64,000 nt of DNA from Spiribacter curvatus (GTDB taxonomy: Bacteria; Pseudomonadota; Gammaproteobacteria; Nitrococcales; Nitrococcaceae). Position numbers and translations under genes: made by a program. Shown piece after piece: positions 1-8,177 of this stretch (positions within the stretch are counted from its first letter, which is position 1; the number at the start of each line of letters is the position of its first letter). Location of the stretch: positions 186,001 to 250,000 of the forward strand of contig NC_022664.1 of assembly GCF_000485905.1 (NCBI RefSeq), written 5' to 3'. The notes beneath the pieces are model-generated. The model saw nothing but the letters and a program-made list of their open reading frames with translations, was not told the origin of the DNA and ran no database searches.

Positions 1-2827
1 CGAAGGTCAGGCCGTAGCCGCGGGCATTGATCGCCTCGATGACTTCGTCGAGGGCCTCGGCGCGATAGCTTGCGACATGCAGGACAGGTCCGAATATCTC
101 GCGCTCGAGGGCCTCGATGCCCTCGACATGGATCACCGCCGGCCCGACGAAATGACCGGTATCCGGTGCCTCGATCTGCTTGATGAGCCGGCCGTCATGC
201 CGGGCATTATCGACATGCCGCTGGATGTCGGCCGCGGCGTCGGCATCGATGACCGGACCCAGATCCGTCGACAGCCGCCAGGGATCACCCAGCCGCAGCT
301 CGTCCATCGCGCCTGAGAGCATACGCATGAAGTCCTCACGGACATCCTCCTGGATGTAGAGACAGCGCAACGCCGAGCAGCGCTGGCCGGCAGACTGGAA
401 CGCGCTGGCGATGACATCGCGCACGGCCTGCTCGTGGAGGGCCGTTGAATCGACAATCATGGCATTGAGGCCGCCCGTCTCCGCGATCAGTGGCGCACCG
501 GGGTCGAGATGCCGGCGCATGCTGCGATGGATCGCCCGTGCGGTGTCAGTGCCACCGGTGAAGGCGACGCCATCGATGCGTGCATCACTCGTAAGGGCTG
601 CGCCCACCGTGGTGCCGTCGCCGGGCAGGAATTGCAGGGCCGGGACGGGAACCCCCGCCTCATGGAGCAGGGCAACGCCCTTGGCGGCGGTCAGCGGCGA
701 CTGCTCAGCCGGCTTGGCGAGCACCGCATTGCCCGCCGCCAGGGCGCCCGCAATCTGGCCGGTGAAGATGGCGAGGGGGAAGTTCCATGGCGAGATGCAG
801 GCGAAACGCCCCCGTGGCGTGGGCGCAAGCTGCCGGGACTGGCGGGCGTAGTAGTAGAGGAAATCGATCGCCTCACGCAGCTCGCCAACCGCGTCCAGCA
901 GATTCTTGCCCGCCTCGCGGGCGACGATGGCGAGGATTTCACCGAAGTCGCGCTCGTAGAGCTCGGCGGCCCGCTCAAGAATGCTGGCCCGCTCCCGGGC
1001 TGAGGCCGACCATGGGCGGGCAGCGGTGATGGCGGCCTCGACTTCCGCCGCGGTGGCATCCCGCACGCGACCGACGAGATCGTTGGGGTCGGCTGGGTTG
1101 GGCATATCGTGCCCGCCACCGGCCTCGGCTTGTACGCCGTCGGCCGTGATCGGTGATGCCTGGAAGCGCCGCTCACGGAACGGCCGCCGGGCTCCCTCGA
1201 TGCAGTCGAGATCGGCCAGGTCGCCGAGGTCGAAGCCGCGGGCGTTGCGGCGGCTCGGGAGGAAGAGCGCCGGGCCGTTGGCGAGCTTTGGGTTGACCGG
1301 TTGGACCACATCGTCAAGGGCCTCGAAGGGACAGGCAACAACGGTTTCTGGGGCGACGTTCTCGTCGACGATCTGATTGACGAAGGACGAGTTGGCGCCG
1401 TTCTCAAGCAGCCGCCGCACCAGATAGGCGAGTAGATCGCGATGCTCGCCCACGGGGGCATAGATCCGGCAGCGGGTGCCGTGACGATGCATGACGATGT
1501 CGTGCAGCCGCTCGCCCATGCCATGCAGGCGCTGGAACTCGAATGCCTCGGCCGGCACCTGCAGGTCGTCGGCCATCGCCAGGACCGCCGCCACTGAATG
1601 GGCGTTATGGGTGGCGAACTGCGGATAGAGGCGGTCAGTCATGCCAAGCAGCTGGCGGGATACCGCCAGATAACTGACATCGCTGCCCGCCTTGCGGGTA
1701 AAGACCGGGAAACCATCAACGCCCAGTGTCTGCGCGCGTTTGATTTCGGTATCCCAGTATGCGCCCTTGACCAGTCGAAGTGTCATACGCCGGTCGAGGC
1801 GTTGGGCCAGCTGATAGAGCCAGTCCACGGTATCGGCCGCGCGCTGCCCGTAGGCCTGGATCACCATGCCGAAGCCATCCCAGCCAGCCGTGGCGGGGTC
1901 CTGTAGCACCGCCTCGGCGACCTCGAGCGACAGATTGAGTCGGTCCGACTCCTCGGCGTCGATGTTAAAGCCGAGCCCCTTTTCCGCGGCCAGTTGCGCG
2001 AGGGCGGTGACGCGCGGCACCAGCTCGTGCAGCACGCGGTCGCGCTGGGCCAGTTCGTAGCGCGGATGCAGGGCCGATAGCTTGACCGAGATACCCGGGT
2101 TATCGCGGCCACTGCTGTATCGGGCCGCACCACTGATGCGGATGATCGCATCGCGGTAGGACTCGAAATAGGTCTGTGCGTCCGCTGCCGTCCGCGCCGC
2201 CTCGCCGAGCATGTCGTAGGAGTAGGTGAAGCCCTTTTTCTCCTGACTGCGGGCGCGTTTGAGCGCGGCCTCGATGGATTCCCCCAGCACGAACTGCCGG
2301 CCCATCTCGCGCATGGCACGACCCACGGCGGTGCGGATGACCGGCTCGCCCAGACGCTTGACGGCGCTGCGCAGGTTGCGGGTCACGCCCTGACTCGGGT
2401 TATCGAGGATACGGCCGGTCAGCATCAGCGCCCAGGTCGAGGCATTCACCAGGCTCGAGCTGGAATGCCCCATGTGCTGCCCCCAGTCGGAAGGCCGGAT
2501 CTTGTCCTCGATCAGCGCGTCGATGCTGGGGGCATCGGGGACGCGAAGCAGGGCCTCGGCCAGGCACATCAGGGCGATGCCCTCGTCAGTAGACAGTCCG
2601 TACTCAGCGAGGAATACCTCCATCAGTCCGGGGCGGGCGCTCTGGCGGATCTCGCGCACCAGATCGGCGGCGCTGGCAACAATGGCCTGACGCTGCTCGG
2701 TACTCAGGTCAGCCCGATCCACAAGCCTTTGCAGCGTTGCGATTTCCGACCGACGCATGCCATGGGTCAGGGCCGCCGGGAGCTCGACGGGGCGATTGGT
2801 GTCGAGTGCACTGATTCGTATATCCAT
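1..2827 (-). CDS. putA: Bifunctional proline dehydrogenase / L-glutamate gamma-semialdehyde dehydrogenase PutA (3' end cut by window edge)
   Basis: PutA oxidises L-proline to pyrroline-5-carboxylate with FAD and then, after hydrolysis, to glutamate with NAD. About 942 residues are in the window. The N-terminal half is the FAD-binding proline dehydrogenase barrel. The C-terminal half is the aldehyde dehydrogenase, with the cofactor-site motif SPWNFPLAIFTG and the catalytic cysteine in SAGQRCSALR. The ATG at 2827 gives a protein that enters the alpha-helical/PRODH part almost at once, so it lacks the N-terminal ribbon-helix-helix DNA-binding domain of E. coli PutA and should not repress itself. 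It is divergent from an Lrp-family gene, the usual arrangement for Lrp-type activators of putA. The reading frame is open at the window edge, so the C-terminus lies outside. Confidence 0.95.
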   Translation of the reverse strand, partial: MDIRISALDTNRPVELPAALTHGMRRSEIATLQRLVDRADLSTEQRQAIVASAADLVREIRQSARPGLMEVFLAEYGLSTDEGIALMCLAEALLRVPDAPSIDALIEDKIRPSDWGQHMGHSSSSLVNASTWALMLTGRILDNPSQGVTRNLRSAVKRLGEPVIRTAVGRAMREMGRQFVLGESIEAALKRARSQEKKGFTYSYDMLGEAARTAADAQTYFESYRDAIIRISGAARYSSGRDNPGISVKLSALHPRYELAQRDRVLHELVPRVTALAQLAAEKGLGFNIDAEESDRLNLSLEVAEAVLQDPATAGWDGFGMVIQAYGQRAADTVDWLYQLAQRLDRRMTLRLVKGAYWDTEIKRAQTLGVDGFPVFTRKAGSDVSYLAVSRQLLGMTDRLYPQFATHNAHSVAAVLAMADDLQVPAEAFEFQRLHGMGERLHDIVMHRHGTRCRIYAPVGEHRDLLAYLVRRLLENGANSSFVNQIVDENVAPETVVACPFEALDDVVQPVNPKLANGPALFLPSRRNARGFDLGDLADLDCIEGARRPFRERRFQASPITADGVQAEAGGGHDMPNPADPNDLVGRVRDATAAEVEAAITAARPWSASARERASILERAAELYERDFGEILAIVAREAGKNLLDAVGELREAIDFLYYYARQSRQLAPTPRGRFACISPWNFPLAIFTGQIAGALAAGNAVLAKPAEQSPLTAAKGVALLHEAGVPVPALQFLPGDGTTVGAALTSDARIDGVAFTGGTDTARAIHRSMRRHLDPGAPLIAETGGLNAMIVDSTALHEQAVRDVIASAFQSAGQRCSALRCLYIQEDVREDFMRMLSGAMDELRLGDPWRLSTDLGPVIDADAAADIQRHVDNARHDGRLIKQIEAPDTGHFVGPAVIHVEGIEALEREIFGPVLHVASYRAEALDEVIEAINARGYGLTF

Positions 2828-2915
2828 GGCAATCACAGTAAACGAGAAAAAATGGTAGGTTGTCCTGAAAAAGCACAATCAGCCAGGCGATTGATTTGTT
2901 TTAAGGGGTTAAAAA
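2828..2915. promoter_or_regulatory. Divergent putA / lrp-like control region
   Basis: An 88-bp AT-richer gap between two divergent start codons. A Shine-Dalgarno AAGGGG at 2903-2908 lies 7 nt before the ATG of the rightward gene and supports that start. By analogy with PutR-type Lrp regulators this gap would hold the binding sites for the regulator. I can see short A/T-rich patches but no clear palindrome or convincing -35/-10 pair. Confidence 0.4.
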
Positions 2916-3378
2916 ATGACGGATGAACCGGATAAAGCGGCTATGCTCGATCGTCTGGACCGCACCATCCTTCGCGTGCTGTCGGTGAACGGCGGACGGG
3001 CGGAGCTCGCCCGCCGTATCGGCCGCTCCAAGACGCCAACCCAGGCACGGCTTCAGCGGCTGGGAAAAAAGCATCCGGGGCTATCGGGCGATTCTCGACC
3101 CGATCGGGATCGGTGCCGCCCATGTGGCGTTTGTCGAAGTGCGGCTCTCCGACACCCGGGAGTCAGCGTTGCGGGATTTCAACGAGGCCGCCCGGGGCAT
3201 CCCGGAGATCGAGGAATGTCATTTGATCGCGGGGGGGTTCGATTATCTGCTCAAGGTGCGCACGCCAGGTATCTCGAGCTATCGGCGGGTGCTCGCCGAG
3301 TCGATCTCGAGTCTGCCCTACGTCGCCTCCACGAGCACCTATGTGGCCATGGAGGCGGTCAAGGAGCTCGGCCCATGA
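2916..3378 (+). pseudogene. Lrp/AsnC-family regulator, PutR-like, broken by a frameshift
   Basis: Two adjacent frames together make one Lrp-family protein of about 153 aa. The first frame (from ATG 2916) gives the helix-turn-helix, with LDRTILRVLSVNGG and RRIGRSKTPTQARLQRL. The second resumes at IRGYRAILDP and continues through the ligand-binding RAM domain to EAVKELGP. The break is at about 3060-3080, next to an A6 run where 'LEKxGxIRGYRA' is expected; the defect is equivalent to +1 or -2 nt. The similarity in the effector domain (HVAFVEVRLSDTRESAL, AGGFDYLLKVRT) and the divergence from putA suggest a proline-responsive putA activator. Either the gene is truly inactive or the sequence has an error at the homopolymer. 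A second frameshifted gene lies about 1.2 kb away. Confidence 0.8.
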
Positions 3379-3384
3379 GCGGGC

Positions 3385-4020
3385 TCAGGCAAGGATCAGA
3401 TCGTAGGCGATCTTGAGCGCAAATCCCAGAAACGCCAGCCCCGCGAGTCGTTCGATCCAGTGCTGATGATCCTCAAGCCGGACCAGTAGCCCGGTGGATG
3501 CGGTCACCAGACTGATGGTCGAGAACCAGAGCATCGCGCAGACCCCCACAATGGCGATGATGGCAGCGATGACGATCGACGGCGTCGTCGGTTTGATGGC
3601 GCTGCCGAAGATACTGGCGAAAAAGACGATCGCCTTGGGATTGGTCAGATTGACGAGCAGCCCCAGGAGTACAGGATTACGGGGCCCGGCGGGAGTCTTC
3701 GCCGGCTCCTGCTCGATATGCCGGATCGGCGCACGCGTTGATAGCAGCCGGATGCCGAGATAGCCCAGAAAGAGCGCCCCGCAGGCGCGGACGACGATCT
3801 CGAATCCGTCGATCCGGCTGGTGAGCGTCGACAGCCCGATCGCGCTCAGCGCCGCGTAGAACGTGATGCCGATGCTCACACCCATGGCGGTCAGCACCCC
3901 CGCGCCGGTACCCCGGCCGATGGTATTGCGCACCACCGCCACGAAATCCGGGCCCGGTAGCATCAGTGCCGGCGAGAACACCGCGAATACACCGAGAATG
4001 GGGAACAGGGACTGCATCAT
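3385..4020 (-). CDS. LysE/RhtB-family amino acid exporter
   Basis: A 211-aa inner-membrane protein with about six hydrophobic segments, of normal length for the LysE/RhtB family, which exports amino acids such as lysine, threonine or homoserine lactone. The N-terminal region has the family signature around LMLPGPDFVAVVRNTIGRG, and the central NLTNPKAIVFFASIFG motif is typical. It ends 7 nt from the convergent Lrp-like gene; LysE-type exporters are often paired with such regulators. The substrate cannot be read from sequence. Start is at ATG 4020 or ATG 4017 (two adjacent Met codons). Confidence 0.88.
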   Translation of the reverse strand: MMQSLFPILGVFAVFSPALMLPGPDFVAVVRNTIGRGTGAGVLTAMGVSIGITFYAALSAIGLSTLTSRIDGFEIVVRACGALFLGYLGIRLLSTRAPIRHIEQEPAKTPAGPRNPVLLGLLVNLTNPKAIVFFASIFGSAIKPTTPSIVIAAIIAIVGVCAMLWFSTISLVTASTGLLVRLEDHQHWIERLAGLAFLGFALKIAYDLILA

Positions 4021-4216
4021 CCGCCTACTCAGCCGCCATGGGGCAGGGGCAGTGCAACATTGCGGGTCGGTATCGGCACAGTCGATGGCTCATCGCTACT
4101 TTCATCACCCCCCATTATCCACGAGTTCGCCCCGTACCGCAGGCCACGCAATCCGTGCGTTGACCGCCCGCTGCGGCTAGGATGCCTGCATTGTCTGTGA
4201 CAGGAGCGCTCCTGCC

Positions 4217-4668
4217 TTGAATACCCGGCTGCCACCGCCCATTATCCTGCTGTTTGCCGCCGGTGCCATCTGGGGGATCGACTGGCTGGTGCCCGCGGCG
4301 CGGGTGAAGCACCGTGGCTGAGCACGGCCGCCCTGGCGCTCACTGCGTTGGCAGGGGCGGTCATGCTGACCTCAGCCGTGTGGTTTGCCCGACAGAAGAC
4401 CACGATTAATCCCCTGCACCCGGAGCGCGCCAGCCATTTGGTCACTACCGGGCCCTACGCGATCTCTCGCAATCCGATCTACCTCGCTGACGCCGCGCTA
4501 CTGCTCGCCTGGGCGCTGTGGCTTGGCAACGCCGCCGGGGTGCTGATGGTGCCGGTGTTCATGCGCACCCTCACCCGGTTGCAGATCCGGTCCGAGGAGC
4601 AGGCCCTTGCCGTGAAGTTCGCCGAGACCTATCGCGACTACTGCCGTCGGGTCCGGCGATGGCTGTAG
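4217..4668 (+). pseudogene. Isoprenylcysteine carboxyl methyltransferase-like membrane protein, frameshifted
   Basis: The C-terminal part (from about 4325) has the ICMT/PEMT-type SAM-binding region: the INPLHPERASHLVTTGPY and ISRNPIYLA motifs and a terminal EEQALAVKFAETYRDYCRRV. The N-terminal membrane helix is in another frame, starting at TTG 4217 behind a GGAG motif (MNTRLPPPIILLFAAG). The two frames are joined near 4296, where inserting one G would read RVEAPWLSTAALAL in one frame. So the gene carries a one-base deletion, or the sequence has an error there. The intact product would be about 150 aa with four membrane segments. It overlaps the next gene by 10 nt. Confidence 0.7.
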
Positions 4669-5603
4669 CCGAAAAAAGCACAGGCCTGCGACCGGACCGG
4701 GTTACCCTCGGCATCGCGCTGATGGTGGGGTTCACAGTCTGTGCGCCAATGATCGATACCTTCGCGAAACTCAGCGCTGGCCATATTGTGGTCGCGCAGA
4801 TCGTCGCGGCGCGTTTTGTGATTCAGGCCATGCTGTTGATGCCAATGAGTGGGGTGTTTGGCTGGGCGCATCGCCCCGCCGGCCGTGAGGTGGCGCTGCA
4901 GTTCGCCAGGGCGGCCCTGATCCTGATTGCCACGGGGTTTTTCGTGGCTGCCCTGGCGGTGATGCCGCTGGCCGATGCGGTGGCCATTTTCTTCGTTGAG
5001 CCATTCATCCTGATCCTGCTCGGTGCGGCGTTTCTGGGCGAGCCGGTGGGCTTTCAGCGCCTGGTGCTATGCCTGGTCGGCCTGGCCGGTGCGCTGCTGG
5101 TCATTCAGCCGAACTTCGCCGCCCTAGGCCCGGCAGCGTTCCTGCCGCTTGGCACCGCCGTCACCTTTGCCTGCTATATGCTGCTCACTCGCACCATGGC
5201 CCGCCGCATGCACCCGGTTACCCTGCAGGCCTACACCGCCGTTGCCGCGAGCCTACTGATCCTACCGTTACTCGCGGCCGGGCACTGGATGAGCGTAGAG
5301 GCGCTCACCGTGCGGTGGCCCGATCCGCTGGTCTACTGGCTCCTGCTCGGAGTGGGGGTCGCCTCGACCGTCGCTCATATATTCGTGAGCTTTGCGCTAT
5401 CCATGGCACCGGCGGGCATCATCGCCCCCATTCAGTACCTCGAGATCGTGACCGCGGCCGTGCTTGGCTACTGGATATTCGATGACCTGCCCGACACCTG
5501 GGCGATGATCGGCATCGTCATCATCATGGCCTCGGGCATCGGGATTTATGCCCGCGAGCGGGCCATCGAGCGACAGCTGCTACTCAACCGGCCGGTCGAC
5601 TAG
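4659..5603 (+). CDS. DMT-superfamily (EamA domain) transporter
   Basis: A 314-aa integral membrane protein with ten predicted hydrophobic segments arranged as two EamA repeats, the standard drug/metabolite transporter length. ATG 4659 overlaps the end of the methyltransferase frame and gives the normal short cytoplasmic N-terminus; the longer open frame upstream is antisense-like noise. LGEPVGFQRLVLCLVGLAG in the first repeat and the C-terminal APIQYLEIVTAAVLGY are typical of the S-adenosylmethionine/riboflavin-type EamA proteins. The substrate is unknown. Confidence 0.85.
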   Translation: MAVAEKSTGLRPDRVTLGIALMVGFTVCAPMIDTFAKLSAGHIVVAQIVAARFVIQAMLLMPMSGVFGWAHRPAGREVALQFARAALILIATGFFVAALAVMPLADAVAIFFVEPFILILLGAAFLGEPVGFQRLVLCLVGLAGALLVIQPNFAALGPAAFLPLGTAVTFACYMLLTRTMARRMHPVTLQAYTAVAASLLILPLLAAGHWMSVEALTVRWPDPLVYWLLLGVGVASTVAHIFVSFALSMAPAGIIAPIQYLEIVTAAVLGYWIFDDLPDTWAMIGIVIIMASGIGIYARERAIERQLLLNRPVD

Positions 5604-5623
5604 CGCGATAGATGCTTGGGGAA

Positions 5624-5699
5624 TGGTGGCCAGGGAGAGAATCGAACTCCCGACACGACGATTTTCAATCGTCTGCTCTACCGACTGAGCTACCCGGCC
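5624..5699 (-). tRNA. tRNA-Phe (GAA)
   Basis: On the minus strand a 76-nt cloverleaf with encoded CCA. The acceptor stem GGCCGGG pairs with CCTGGCC (one G-U), the D-loop reads AGCTCAGTCGGTAGAGCA, the anticodon loop is TTGAAAA (anticodon GAA) in a GACGA/TCGTC stem, and the T arm is GGGAGTTCGATTCTCTC. It is convergent with the DMT gene on its left and divergent from the mannosyltransferase gene on its right. Confidence 0.97.
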
Positions 5700-5731
5700 A
5701 CAATTGAGAGTCGTATTCAAACCGATGCGTC

Positions 5732-5767
5732 CGGACAGGTCAAGGCGCTGAGCCTATAATCGGCGGG
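5732..5767 (+). promoter_or_regulatory. Sigma-70 promoter with no room for a leader
   Basis: A perfect TATAAT at 5755-5760 is preceded, with a 17-bp spacer, by CGGACA (5732-5737). Transcription would begin about 7 nt after the -10 box, at or next to the ATG at 5768. No Shine-Dalgarno fits between. This suggests a leaderless transcript for the downstream gene. Confidence 0.6.
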
Positions 5768-6853
5768 ATGAGACAGCGTATCCTCTTGCTCTCGGCCTAT
5801 CAGGCGGACAGTCACGCCTGGTGGACCGGCTGGCTGCAGCAGGCCTTCCCCGACACGGACTGGCGCCTGCTGACCCTGCCCGGGCGGCACTTCAGATGGC
5901 GGATCCGGGGTAATCCGCTATCGTGGCTGGATGAGATCGCCACCGCCAGCCAGGGGGTAGACCGCATTCTTGCGACCTCGATGGTGGATCTGGCAACGCT
6001 GCGCGGGCTGCATCCGGCGCTCGCGGCGATACCCACCGATTATTACTTCCATGAGAACCAATTTGCCTATCCGGTCGGGCCCGGGCAGCGACCGTCAGTG
6101 GAGCCGCAGATCGTGCAACTCTATGGCGCATTGGCGGCCGACCGGCTGCTGTTCAATTCCGAGTGGAATCGGAGCAGTTTCCTCGACGGCGTCGCGGCCT
6201 TGCTTCGGCGCATGCCCGATGCCGTGCCGGCGGGCATCGTCGAGCGTCTGGCCCCGAAAACCGCGGTTGTGCCGGTGCCAATCGTTCCGCCTGCGCCGGG
6301 TCGCACATCGCGGGATGCGCGATTGATCCTGTGGAATCATCGCTGGGAGTACGACAAGGCGCCTGACGTGTTCGCAGATGCCGTCATCCGGTTGGCCGAG
6401 AGCGGCCATGCGTTTCGGCTGGCGCTGCTCGGTCCCCGGCCCCATCCACCGCCACCAGCGCTTTCGCGTGTCGTGGATGCCCTGGGCGATCGCGTCATCG
6501 CCAACGGCCGTGTCCCGCGCGGCGAGTATGACGCCCTGCTACACCGCGCCGGCATCGCCGTCAGCACCGCCATTCACGAGTTCCAGGGGCTGGGGATGCT
6601 CGAGGCCACCGCGGCCGGCACCACACCCCTCGTCCCCGATGCCTTGGTCTATCCCGAGCAGTATCCGGCTGCGTACCGCTATCCGCCGGGTGATGCGGCG
6701 GCCCTGGCCGATCGCCTGGCGGCATGGCTGACCAGCGCCCCACCGTTACCACCAGCTGTGGACGCCTACACGACTGAGGCGCTGCGACCGCTCTGGTCGC
6801 AGATAGTGGGGCGCAGCGCGTTACCGCGGTCAGCCGGTCACTCCTCGGGCTGA
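5768..6853 (+). CDS. tRNA-queuosine alpha-mannosyltransferase homologue (DUF3524-type glycosyltransferase)
   Basis: A 361-aa GT4-like glycosyltransferase. The N-terminal half is the DUF3524/QTMAN domain: [19 protein letters not shown], the [17 protein letters not shown] motif, a [12 protein letters not shown] loop, [11 protein letters not shown], and [13 protein letters not shown]. The C-terminal half carries [21 protein letters not shown] and [15 protein letters not shown], the nucleotide-sugar donor part. In animals this family mannosylates queuosine of cytosolic tRNA-Asp; the role of bacterial members is inferred. The ATG at 5768 lies 7 nt behind a TATAAT box. Its end overlaps the convergent yggX gene by 16 nt. 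Confidence 0.8.
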   Translation: MRQRILLLSAYQADSHAWWTGWLQQAFPDTDWRLLTLPGRHFRWRIRGNPLSWLDEIATASQGVDRILATSMVDLATLRGLHPALAAIPTDYYFHENQFAYPVGPGQRPSVEPQIVQLYGALAADRLLFNSEWNRSSFLDGVAALLRRMPDAVPAGIVERLAPKTAVVPVPIVPPAPGRTSRDARLILWNHRWEYDKAPDVFADAVIRLAESGHAFRLALLGPRPHPPPPALSRVVDALGDRVIANGRVPRGEYDALLHRAGIAVSTAIHEFQGLGMLEATAAGTTPLVPDALVYPEQYPAAYRYPPGDAAALADRLAAWLTSAPPLPPAVDAYTTEALRPLWSQIVGRSALPRSAGHSSG

Positions 6854-7113
6854 AAATCCGGCGGCGGGGCGGAGCCATCGCCGAAGAAGAACTTCTCCAT
6901 CTCCTGCTCCAGGAATGTCCGCGCCTTCGGGTCCATGGGCGAGAGCCGGTACTCGTTGATGAGCATCGTCTGGTGGCCCAGCCACATCTTCCAGCCCTCC
7001 TGGCTGACGTTCGCCATGATCCGCTCGCCCAGTTCACCGGGGTAGGGCTGGCGCTTCATTTTCTGGCCCTCACGGCCGAGTTTGACGCAGTGGATGGTGT
7101 CGGTGTCGGTCAT
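6838..7113 (-). CDS. yggX: YggX family Fe(II)/oxidative damage protection protein
   Basis: A 91-aa cytosolic protein matching YggX along its full length: [45 protein letters not shown] and [17 protein letters not shown]. The conserved cysteine is Cys9. The family protects iron-sulfur enzymes from oxidative damage. It follows mutY with a 4-nt ATGA overlap, the usual mutY-yggX pair of gammaproteobacteria; MutY itself has an Fe-S cluster. Confidence 0.96.
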   Translation of the reverse strand: MTDTDTIHCVKLGREGQKMKRQPYPGELGERIMANVSQEGWKMWLGHQTMLINEYRLSPMDPKARTFLEQEMEKFFFGDGSAPPPDFQPEE

Positions 7114-8177
7114 TGTAATGGTTCCTCTTGCTGGATGAGGCGATGTACAGGAGCGGGCAGCCCGGGTGCCTCATCGGTTTGGGGGTGATACCAGCGTCGA
7201 TGGCCGTCCGCGATACCGCCATCGCCGGTAACGCGGGCGCGGATGGGCTGGATGTCCAGACTGAAATGCGTGAACTCATGGCGAAGCGGCGCCGGGGCCT
7301 CCGCATCGAGCTCGATGGTCAGCCGATACTGTTCGTGGACCCAGTGATCCGCTGTGTCCGCTGATTCCGGGACCTCGGGGAGTGACCAGAGCCCCGCCCA
7401 GATGCCCGTCGGCGGGCGCCGCTCGAGCAGGATGCCATCGCGCCCGTGGATGATCAGCATGGTGGTACGGCGCCGGGGCTTGTCGCGCTTTGGCCTGCGG
7501 CCCGGATAGGTCTCGGTCTCGCCCGCCGCCAGTGCCTGACAGCCCGACTGCAGGGGACATTGCTCGCAGCGTGGCCGACGCAGGCATACCGTCGCTCCCA
7601 GGTCCATCATCGCCTGATTGAAATCCCCGGTCCGCTCACGCGGGGTGACCGCCTCGCTGCACGTCCAGAGCCTGCGCGCCACGGCACTGCGCCCCGGCCA
7701 GCCCGGCACCGCGAAGTACCGTGCCAGCACCCGCTTGACGTTGCCATCGAGGATGGCATGCGGCGCATCCCGTGAGAGCGAAAGGATCGCTCCCGCCGTG
7801 GAGGGCCCGATCCCCGGCAGATCGGCGACGGCGGCGTAATCGTTGGGGAAGATGCCGTCGTAATCGGTCATCAGCCGCTGCGCACAGCCATGCAGGTTGC
7901 GGGCCCGAGCGTAGTAACCGAGCCCCGCCCAATGCGCGAGGACTGTGTCCCGGTCCGCCACGGCGAGGGTGGCTACGTCCGGGAAGCGCGCCATGAACCG
8001 CTCGAAGAAGGGGATGACGGTCGTCACCTGCGTCTGTTGCAGCATGACTTCCGAAATCCATACCCGATAGGGTGTGGCCGGATGCTGCCAGGGCAGGTCG
8101 TGCCGGCCGTATTGATCGAACCAGGCGAGTACCGCCTCCGAAAAGCCCTCCATCGGCGATGGATCGTCGGTTGTCAT
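7110..8177 (-). CDS. mutY: A/G-specific adenine DNA glycosylase MutY
   Basis: A 355-aa base-excision repair enzyme that removes adenine mispaired with 8-oxoguanine. Visible parts: the [19 protein letters not shown] substrate-binding helix, the helix-hairpin-helix [13 protein letters not shown] with catalytic Asp in the following [10 protein letters not shown] region, the [4Fe-4S] cysteines in [16 protein letters not shown], and a C-terminal NUDIX-like domain that reads the 8-oxoG strand. The first cysteine spacing here is C-x5-C where the family norm is C-x6-C. It overlaps the AsmA-family gene upstream (ATGA) and yggX downstream. Confidence 0.96.
   Translation of the reverse strand: MTTDDPSPMEGFSEAVLAWFDQYGRHDLPWQHPATPYRVWISEVMLQQTQVTTVIPFFERFMARFPDVATLAVADRDTVLAHWAGLGYYARARNLHGCAQRLMTDYDGIFPNDYAAVADLPGIGPSTAGAILSLSRDAPHAILDGNVKRVLARYFAVPGWPGRSAVARRLWTCSEAVTPRERTGDFNQAMMDLGATVCLRRPRCEQCPLQSGCQALAAGETETYPGRRPKRDKPRRRTTMLIIHGRDGILLERRPPTGIWAGLWSLPEVPESADTADHWVHEQYRLTIELDAEAPAPLRHEFTHFSLDIQPIRARVTGDGGIADGHRRWYHPQTDEAPGLPAPVHRLIQQEEPLQ

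Noticed and set aside
691-1524. Long alternative frame on the minus strand within putA
   Set aside because: It lies in another phase of putA, has a low-complexity Ser/Arg/Pro composition, and the putA frame is continuous across it.
4160-4183. TTGACC and TAGGAT as a promoter for the ICMT-like gene
   Set aside because: The spacer is only 12 bp, too short for a sigma-70 promoter.
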